Shown one piece after another: positions 13,820 to 18,010 of a DNA stretch of 18,010 nucleotides. Numbering within the stretch: position 1 is the stretch's first letter; each line of letters begins with the position of its first letter. The translations under genes were made by a program, and so were the position numbers. The stretch comes from Myxococcales bacterium (lineage in GTDB: Bacteria > Myxococcota_A > Polyangia > Polyangiales > Polyangiaceae): assembly GCA_025362165.1 (NCBI GenBank), contig JANYHY010000710.1, forward strand, positions 1 to 18,010. The letters are read 5' to 3'. The notes under the pieces are model-generated. The model was not told the DNA's origin. It saw only the letters and a program-made list of their open reading frames with translations, and did not search any database.

Positions 13820-14699
13820 GGACGCGCAAGAGCTCACGCTCGAACACCTCGGGGTGCTCACGGTGCATGAAGTGTCCGCCGCGCATTTGCACGATGTCGT
13901 AGCGCTTCGAGAACATCTTGCGCGCGTGCTCGTACGCGGCGACCTCGACGTTGTCGTCCAACCCAGCGAACGCGACCGAGTCGACCAAAATGCGCTTCTT
14001 GTGCTCGCGAGGGATCCCGCGTTTGAGCGCGCGGTAGTAGCCGAGAGCGGCCTTCAAGCAGCCAGGCTCGCGAAACGCGGCCTTCACGGCGTCCGTCTCT
14101 CCGCGCGGGACGTCCCACGCTGGCGACCACCGGCGCACGAGCTCGTCCACGTGAGCGAAGTCATCCCGCTTCACCAGGGCTTCAGCGTCAGGAAATTGAA
14201 AGCGGAAGAAGTGACGCACCATCCACAGAACGCGCGGCGTCAGACGAGCCGAGCCAGGGTGAGGGATGCCGACTGTGATCAACTTCTTCACGCGCGCGGG
14301 ATCGATCGCGGCCGCCGCATATGCCGCAGATGCGCCCCAATCGTGGCCCACGATGATCGCGCTCGACTCTCCGAGCGCAGTGATCAGCGCGAGGAGATCC
14401 CGCCCCAACATCGCAGAGCCATACTCGCCGTCCGCCGGGATCGACGTCGGCGCAATTCCGCGGGTGAACAGCGCGACCGCGCGAAATCCTGCGGCCGCGA
14501 TCGCAGGCCGCACCAGATCCCACGTGTGCGCCGTGTCCGGAAAGCCGTGCACCAACAAGACGAGAGGGCCCGAGCCCGAAGCGAGATACGCGAACCGAAC
14601 GCTGTTCGCTTCGATGCATTGATACCGCCTGCGGCGGACATCAACGGCCTTCGGCGTAGCGGAGGTGCCGTTGGCACGCCCCAATTTGATCTCGCTCAT
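13809..14699 (-). CDS. alpha/beta hydrolase, epoxide-hydrolase-like
   Basis: 296 residues with no signal peptide. Oxyanion motif LVLLVHGFPDTAHTW (46-60), nucleophile elbow VGHDWGAS with Asp120, and catalytic His276 in GGHFMHREHP; the acid is probably an Asp in FAGLDDNV. An Asp nucleophile with HGFP is the pattern of soluble epoxide hydrolases and haloalkane dehalogenases; the usual RGYGxS motif is altered to RGIAPTS, so the substrate is uncertain. The first ~27 residues (MSEIKLGRANGTSATPKAVD, then VRRRRYQ) are unlike the family and are encoded by a REP-like repeat (14619-14684). ATG 14699 overlaps the DUF2277 stop (ATGA), and no other in-frame start except TTG at codon 6 precedes the conserved fold, so the repeat must be translated. 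Confidence 0.92.
   Translation of the reverse strand: MSEIKLGRANGTSATPKAVDVRRRRYQCIEANSVRFAYLASGSGPLVLLVHGFPDTAHTWDLVRPAIAAAGFRAVALFTRGIAPTSIPADGEYGSAMLGRDLLALITALGESSAIIVGHDWGASAAYAAAAIDPARVKKLITVGIPHPGSARLTPRVLWMVRHFFRFQFPDAEALVKRDDFAHVDELVRRWSPAWDVPRGETDAVKAAFREPGCLKAALGYYRALKRGIPREHKKRILVDSVAFAGLDDNVEVAAYEHARKMFSKRYDIVQMRGGHFMHREHPEVFERELLRVLTA
14619..14684. repeat. REP-like two-hairpin repeat, copy A (inside hydrolase gene)
   Basis: It contains two short hairpins: CCGCC-TGC-GGCGG (14625-14637) and GTGCC-GTT-GGCAC (14665-14677), joined by ACATCAACGGCC and further bases, and ends CGCCCCAATTTG. The same order of stems, linker start (ACATCAACG) and end is found in copy B (15528-15585), with different loop bases and a shorter linker. 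It lies in frame within the 5' end of the hydrolase gene. Confidence 0.8.
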
Positions 14700-14989
14700 C
14701 GACGTATCGCGCGCTCTGCGATTTTCTCTTCACGACGAGACCAGCGCTCCTTCGCCTTCTCTCGCTCACCTTCGCGCGTGCGCACGACGGGTCGCGGACG
14801 GAGCGAGCGGAGCAGCGTCGAGGTGCTGGCGGTGATCGCGGCCACTGATGCATCGAACGCGACGAGGTCTTCGCCCGTGGGCTTCGCGACGCCGCTGACC
14901 TTGCGAACGTACTGAAGCGCGGCGGCGGCGATCTCATCCGGTGTGACGGGAGGCTCGAAGTTGTGCAGCACTCTGATGTTTCGACACAT
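14696..14989 (-). CDS. DUF2277 domain-containing protein
   Basis: 97 residues that cover the whole known domain. The N-terminus MCRNIRVLHNFEPPVTPDEI, followed by AAAALQYVRKVSGVAKP, is the hallmark of DUF2277, a small cytoplasmic family of unknown function. The C-terminal third is basic and rich in Arg/Lys/Glu, a likely helical tail. The start is ATG 14989, which gives the family's exact N-terminus; the frame is open to 15553 but that part is antisense to the gene at 15056. Its TGA overlaps the hydrolase ATG by 4 nt, so the pair is translationally coupled. It is divergent from the repeat-protein gene, 66 nt away. Confidence 0.92.
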   Translation of the reverse strand: MCRNIRVLHNFEPPVTPDEIAAAALQYVRKVSGVAKPTGEDLVAFDASVAAITASTSTLLRSLRPRPVVRTREGEREKAKERWSRREEKIAERAIRR

Positions 14990-15055
14990 CACGCGATGAT
15001 GACACTCACCCAACGCCTCGACAATCGCGCAGCTTGTGCGCATCATGCCCATACG

Positions 15056-15526
15056 ATGCCCGATGAAAAAGATCCGCTGAACCTCCCCGCCGAAGACGCC
15101 TACGCTCCCCCGCAAGCTGGTGTGGGCGGCGAGCCGCTCCCGCAGCAGCCGACGGGCCAAGACGGCCAAGACGATCCGGTGGACGAGCTCAAGAAGGGCT
15201 TCGGGATGTTGTTGCGCGCAGCCAAGCACGCGGTGGACAAGATCCCGACGGACAAGATCGAAGAGCGGATCAAGAGCGGCGCCAAGCAAGTGGAGCACGC
15301 AGTCGACAACTTTCCGACCGACAAGATCGGCACCGCAGTGAAGGCGGGAGTGAAGGCCGCCGAGAGCGTCGCCAAGCGCATCCCCGCAGAAAAAATCGGC
15401 CAACAAGTGGGCGACGCCGTCAAGAGCGGAGCCAAGGAAGTGGGCAAGGCGCTCAGCAACGTCGCAGACGCGGTCGAGCGCACAGTCAGCGGCAAGAGCA
15501 CGCCGCCGCCGGATGACAAAACCTGA
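15056..15526 (+). CDS. Lys/Ala-rich amphipathic helical repeat protein
   Basis: 156 residues with no signal peptide or membrane segment. The first ~50 residues are acidic and Pro/Gln-rich, likely disordered. Residues ~55-145 contain three loose repeats built around KIPTDKIEERIKSGAKQVEH, NFPTDKIGTAVKAGVKAAES and RIPAEKIGQQVGDAVKSGAKE. Each begins with an (I/F)P(T/A)(D/E)KI turn followed by an amphipathic helix with spaced Ala/Val/Lys. The tail is Ser/Pro/Asp-rich. The pattern recalls LEA or apolipoprotein-like helices that bind membranes or protect proteins, but the family is not recognised. The start is ATG 15056 (MPDEKDP), where the sequence takes on its acidic character; no ribosome site is obvious. 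REP-like copy B follows its stop directly. Confidence 0.72.
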   Translation: MPDEKDPLNLPAEDAYAPPQAGVGGEPLPQQPTGQDGQDDPVDELKKGFGMLLRAAKHAVDKIPTDKIEERIKSGAKQVEHAVDNFPTDKIGTAVKAGVKAAESVAKRIPAEKIGQQVGDAVKSGAKEVGKALSNVADAVERTVSGKSTPPPDDKT

Positions 15527-15527
15527 C

Positions 15528-15585
15528 TTGATCCCGCCTTCGGCGGACATCAACGCGCTCGCGGTGCCCTTGGCACGCCCCAGTT
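15528..15585. repeat. REP-like two-hairpin repeat, copy B (intergenic)
   Basis: Hairpins CCGCC-TTC-GGCGG and GTGCC-CTT-GGCAC with linker ACATCAACGCGCTCGCG, ending CGCCCCAGTTG. It starts 1 nt after the stop of the repeat-protein gene and ends 36 nt before the next start. Same element as copy A at 14619-14684, in the same orientation. Its first hairpin could also serve as a terminator, though no T tract follows. Confidence 0.8.
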
Positions 15586-15621
15586 GTTCGCTTCGCGCGA
15601 TCGTTTTACGCTCCTGCGTCC

Positions 15622-16218
15622 ATGTCCGTAGACGCGCTCTCAGCGGCGCTCCGCCAACACGTCGACCACGTCCTCAACACGGCGGCGAGCTCACCGCCCG
15701 GCGGCGGTCCTGCGTGGGACGAGCTGCTCCGCTTCTATCGCATCACGGCACACGACGGCCAAGAGCGCGCGATGATCGTGCAGTACATGCGACTGCAACG
15801 CGGCGCGACGCCTGCGGAGGTTCGTGCGGTGCTCGAAGGGCTTCGCACTTGGGCCTTCGGTGAGATCGACCGTATGCGCCTAGACCCATCGATCGGGGAC
15901 AGCCCCGCGCTCGGTCAGCTCCACGGCGCGGCTCAGACGCTCGTAGATCGAGAGACCGCGAACTACGAGCGATCGATCGGCATCCAGCCCGCGCCGGTCG
16001 CCCCCGCACCTCCAAAGAAGCCAGCCGGCCCGAGCGTCGGCTCGATCTTCGCCAACGCGCAGCAGACGTCCAAGGAGGTCCCTTGGGCGAACATGGAGTA
16101 CAAGCAGGTCGCCACGCTGACGTGCGTGCACTGCGGTGGCCCACAAGAGACGCCGCTCGACTTCATGTGCAAGTTTTGTCGCCGCCCCATCGCGGGCACG
16201 GTCAAACCGACTCGATAA
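15622..16218 (+). CDS. hypothetical protein with C-terminal zinc ribbon
   Basis: 198 residues with no export signal. Residues 1-118 are predicted mostly helical (for example QHVDHVLNTAAS and QERAMIVQYMRLQRG). A Pro/Lys linker (~122-137) follows, then a short region SVGSIFANAQQ. The C-terminus is a four-cysteine zinc ribbon: CVHC (168-171) and CKFC (183-186), 11 residues apart. No family is recognised. Such a ribbon could bind nucleic acid or a partner protein. The gene sits 20 nt before the next gene, which also has a zinc ribbon of the same CxxC-x(n)-CxxC kind, so the two are an operon and probably act together. Confidence 0.82.
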   Translation: MSVDALSAALRQHVDHVLNTAASSPPGGGPAWDELLRFYRITAHDGQERAMIVQYMRLQRGATPAEVRAVLEGLRTWAFGEIDRMRLDPSIGDSPALGQLHGAAQTLVDRETANYERSIGIQPAPVAPAPPKKPAGPSVGSIFANAQQTSKEVPWANMEYKQVATLTCVHCGGPQETPLDFMCKFCRRPIAGTVKPTR

Positions 16219-16224
16219 ATAGTG

Positions 16225-16230
16225 AAAGGG
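16225..16230 (+). promoter_or_regulatory. ribosome binding site fixing ATG 16239
   Basis: AAAGGG, followed by A, lies 8 nt before ATG 16239. It chooses this start over the longer open frame to 16083, which would overlap the preceding gene and encode its shadow. Confidence 0.6.
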
Positions 16231-16238
16231 ACGCGACG

Positions 16239-17948
16239 ATGATCACGCCGGCGCAGCAGCAGATCTTGGCTCAGTATGGACAGCTCTTGCAGCAGACGGG
16301 GGCAGAGCTCCAACAGTTGATGCAGCAAGCGTTGGAGGGTTGCCAGCAGATGATCGCGCAAAACCCGGCCGATCCGATGCCGCTTGGCAACGCGCTCGGC
16401 GCCGTGAGCCAGCAAGCCAAAGGGATCATGCGCAAGCCCGGTGACGGGTTTGGGGCGTTCTACGATCGCATCATCGAAGCGGGCGACGGCGAGCCGGCGT
16501 ACTCGCAGATGAAGAAGATGCAACGCGACTTCGACCTATGGGCCGAGGAGGCGTGGGAGCGCTTCGAGACAGGCCAGCGCGTGGATCAATACCGCGCGAT
16601 GTGGCCGAAGGTGCAAGAGGCGATGGGCAAGCCGCTGCCTTGCAATCGGTGCGGTGCGCCGCTGACGCGAGGGAACCCACACAAGCCGGAGACGGTGAAC
16701 TGCACGGCGTGTCGAAGCGCCAATCAGGTCGTCCCGGAGATGGTCGTGGGCGTCTACTACAGCGGCATGCCGCACTTGTTCGCGCAGCAGGGCGCGTTCG
16801 ACAAATATTTTGCGCTCCAGAAATTCAAGGCCGAGTGGGAGTCCTATCGAGACGCGGAGCACGGCGCGGGTCGGGACCGCCCCGAGCAGCCCATGGATCG
16901 ACTCAAGCAGCGCGAGGCCATGGAGAAGGACTACTGGGAGACCTACGCGAACACGCGCACACAATACGAGGGCGGCACGCCAGAGCAGGCGAAAGAGCTC
17001 GTCGACTCGCGCATGAAGCAGTCGTTCTATGACGAGATGAACATGAACGAGTCGTGGCGCGCCGCGCACGGCATGCAGTCCGTTCAAGCCCAGCTCACGG
17101 TGCCCGCGCACTTGCAGAACGTGGACGAGTGGGGACCGCTCAATCCTCATCAGAACCCAAACGCGCTCGAAGACGACTTCGTGCACGACTCGTTGCTCAA
17201 CGAGTGCCTGCGCGATCCGCCGCGATTCGAGGCGATGTTGAAGGCGCTCGGTTATCGCGACGCAGTTCAGCGCGCGATGACGCACGCGACGTTCAAGAAG
17301 TACTACATCGATTATCTGGCTTCTGCCGAGGGCATTCAGATGATGACGCGCGCAGCGATGCGCTCGATGAACGAGCGATCGAAGTACGCAGCGGCGGCAG
17401 GTGCGGCGAGCGGCCTGTTGGATCCGATCGACGGCGTGGCGCTCTCCGTCTACGCGAACCTCCAAGCCAAGCAGGGCGGCGCCAAGCCGGAAGAGTTCAC
17501 CGCGCTGCTCGCGCAACACCAGATGGACATGGCCAAGTGGGACAAGGTCAGCAAGGGCTGGATCGATCGCATGTCCAAGGACACGACAGGCGCGGTCGCC
17601 ACCGAGTACAGCAAGTCGTTCATGGGCGCTGGCGCTGGGCAATACGGCGCCGCGGGCCAAGCCACCGCCGCAGCGATGGGTGACGGCGTCGTCGCACAGG
17701 GCGGAGTCGCAGGAGCGGAGCCAGTGAGCTTCGACAAGTACTGCGAGATCAGCGGCGCGATGGCCGCGTGGAGCAAACAGGGCAAGGACATCAGCGCGGG
17801 CCTCGACAAACACTTCAAGATGACCGCGATGGACTTCTCGAACATCGGCATGTTCTGGAGCCAGAAGATGATGGCCGACATGTCGATGTTCCAGACTCAG
17901 ATGGACATCACTGCCAGGTACGAGCAGCAATACTTGGCAATGCCTTGA
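16239..17948 (+). CDS. large hypothetical protein with internal zinc ribbon
   Basis: 569 residues, soluble, no signal peptide. The first ~65 residues are very Gln-rich and helical (AQQQILAQYGQLLQQTGAEL), a probable coiled coil. A zinc ribbon follows at 135-158 (CNRC, then CTAC 16 residues later). The rest is helical and strikingly rich in Met, Gln, Tyr and Trp, for example MKQSFYDEMNMNESW near the centre and MFWSQKMMADMSMFQTQMD at the C-terminus. A Gly/Ala-rich flexible stretch (GAGAGQYGAAGQATAAAMGD) precedes the last ~70 residues. No enzyme motif or known family is recognised. It is co-transcribed with the preceding zinc-ribbon gene (20-nt gap) and has the clearer ribosome site. It may be a structural or scaffold protein. 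Confidence 0.85.
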   Translation: MITPAQQQILAQYGQLLQQTGAELQQLMQQALEGCQQMIAQNPADPMPLGNALGAVSQQAKGIMRKPGDGFGAFYDRIIEAGDGEPAYSQMKKMQRDFDLWAEEAWERFETGQRVDQYRAMWPKVQEAMGKPLPCNRCGAPLTRGNPHKPETVNCTACRSANQVVPEMVVGVYYSGMPHLFAQQGAFDKYFALQKFKAEWESYRDAEHGAGRDRPEQPMDRLKQREAMEKDYWETYANTRTQYEGGTPEQAKELVDSRMKQSFYDEMNMNESWRAAHGMQSVQAQLTVPAHLQNVDEWGPLNPHQNPNALEDDFVHDSLLNECLRDPPRFEAMLKALGYRDAVQRAMTHATFKKYYIDYLASAEGIQMMTRAAMRSMNERSKYAAAAGAASGLLDPIDGVALSVYANLQAKQGGAKPEEFTALLAQHQMDMAKWDKVSKGWIDRMSKDTTGAVATEYSKSFMGAGAGQYGAAGQATAAAMGDGVVAQGGVAGAEPVSFDKYCEISGAMAAWSKQGKDISAGLDKHFKMTAMDFSNIGMFWSQKMMADMSMFQTQMDITARYEQQYLAMP

Positions 17949-17952
17949 GTGG

Positions 17953-17995
17953 CCGATCGTAGACATGGCACTGGGCTCGGTCTAATGCCGATCGG
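17953..17995. terminator. hairpin after the zinc-ribbon operon
   Basis: CCGATCG (17953-17959) pairs with CGATCGG (17989-17995), and directly inside them TAGAC (17960-17964) pairs with GTCTA (17980-17984), leaving a 4-nt bulge. This 12-bp interrupted stem starts 4 nt after the stop of the last gene. There is no T tract after it, so termination would not be of the classical intrinsic type. Confidence 0.4.
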
Positions 17996-18010
17996 GTGAA
18001 GAACACGCAT

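Noticed and set aside
14990..15553. Upstream extension of the DUF2277 frame
   Set aside because: DUF2277 proteins begin MCRNIR, exactly at 14989; the extension is antisense to the helical repeat gene and begins inside REP-like copy B.
16536..17966. Long minus-strand open frame (476 aa) opposite the second zinc-ribbon gene
   Set aside because: His/Arg/Leu-rich product typical of antisense to GC-rich coding DNA; the + strand has the ribosome site and the Cys ribbon.

Overview
The window is GC-rich, densely coded DNA from a Gram-negative bacterium. Five proteins carry lipobox signal peptides, and there is a Hanks-type Ser/Thr kinase, a lipidated metzincin protease, a DUF2277 protein, a cysteine-rich secreted lipoprotein and several large proteins I do not recognise. 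This mix fits a myxobacterium (Myxococcota, probably a Polyangiales-like lineage). That placement is inferred from gene content and composition; no rRNA is present.

Layout. (1) 1-1413, + strand: the end of a DppB-type and a complete DppC-type ABC permease, overlapping by ATGA, part of a peptide or nickel importer whose other genes lie upstream. (2) 3998 down to 1417, - strand: an operon of a CoA-pyrophosphatase-like NUDIX hydrolase, a ViaA-like VWA protein and a small lipoprotein, the last two coupled by ATGA. (3) 4057-5694, +: a membrane-anchored protein with a probable alpha/alpha-toroid periplasmic domain. (4) 5695-6261: no confident gene but several hairpins, then a small hypothetical gene. 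(5) 7793-6528, -: Ser/Thr kinase, divergent from a lipoprotein gene (7869-8657). (6) 10384-8651, -: lipidated PafA-like alkaline phosphatase/phosphodiesterase, divergent from a cysteine-rich lipoprotein gene (10423-10758). (7) 10810-11065: promoter, tRNA-Ala(CGC), then a 128-nt near-perfect palindrome. (8) 11088-13819, +: secreted lipoprotein metzincin overlapping a second lipoprotein gene. (9) 14989-13809, -: DUF2277 protein coupled to an alpha/beta hydrolase. (10) 15056-15526, +: a helical repeat protein. (11) 15622-17948, +: two adjacent genes for unknown zinc-ribbon proteins.

The window looks like ordinary chromosomal gene content rather than a mobile island: no transposase, integrase, phage gene or CRISPR array was seen. 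The most unusual items are the palindrome beside the tRNA; a two-hairpin REP-like repeat present twice, one copy of which is translated as the N-terminus of the hydrolase; the paired zinc-ribbon proteins, which are the best candidate for an undescribed small system; and a 13-nt AT-rich motif that recurs inside three genes.
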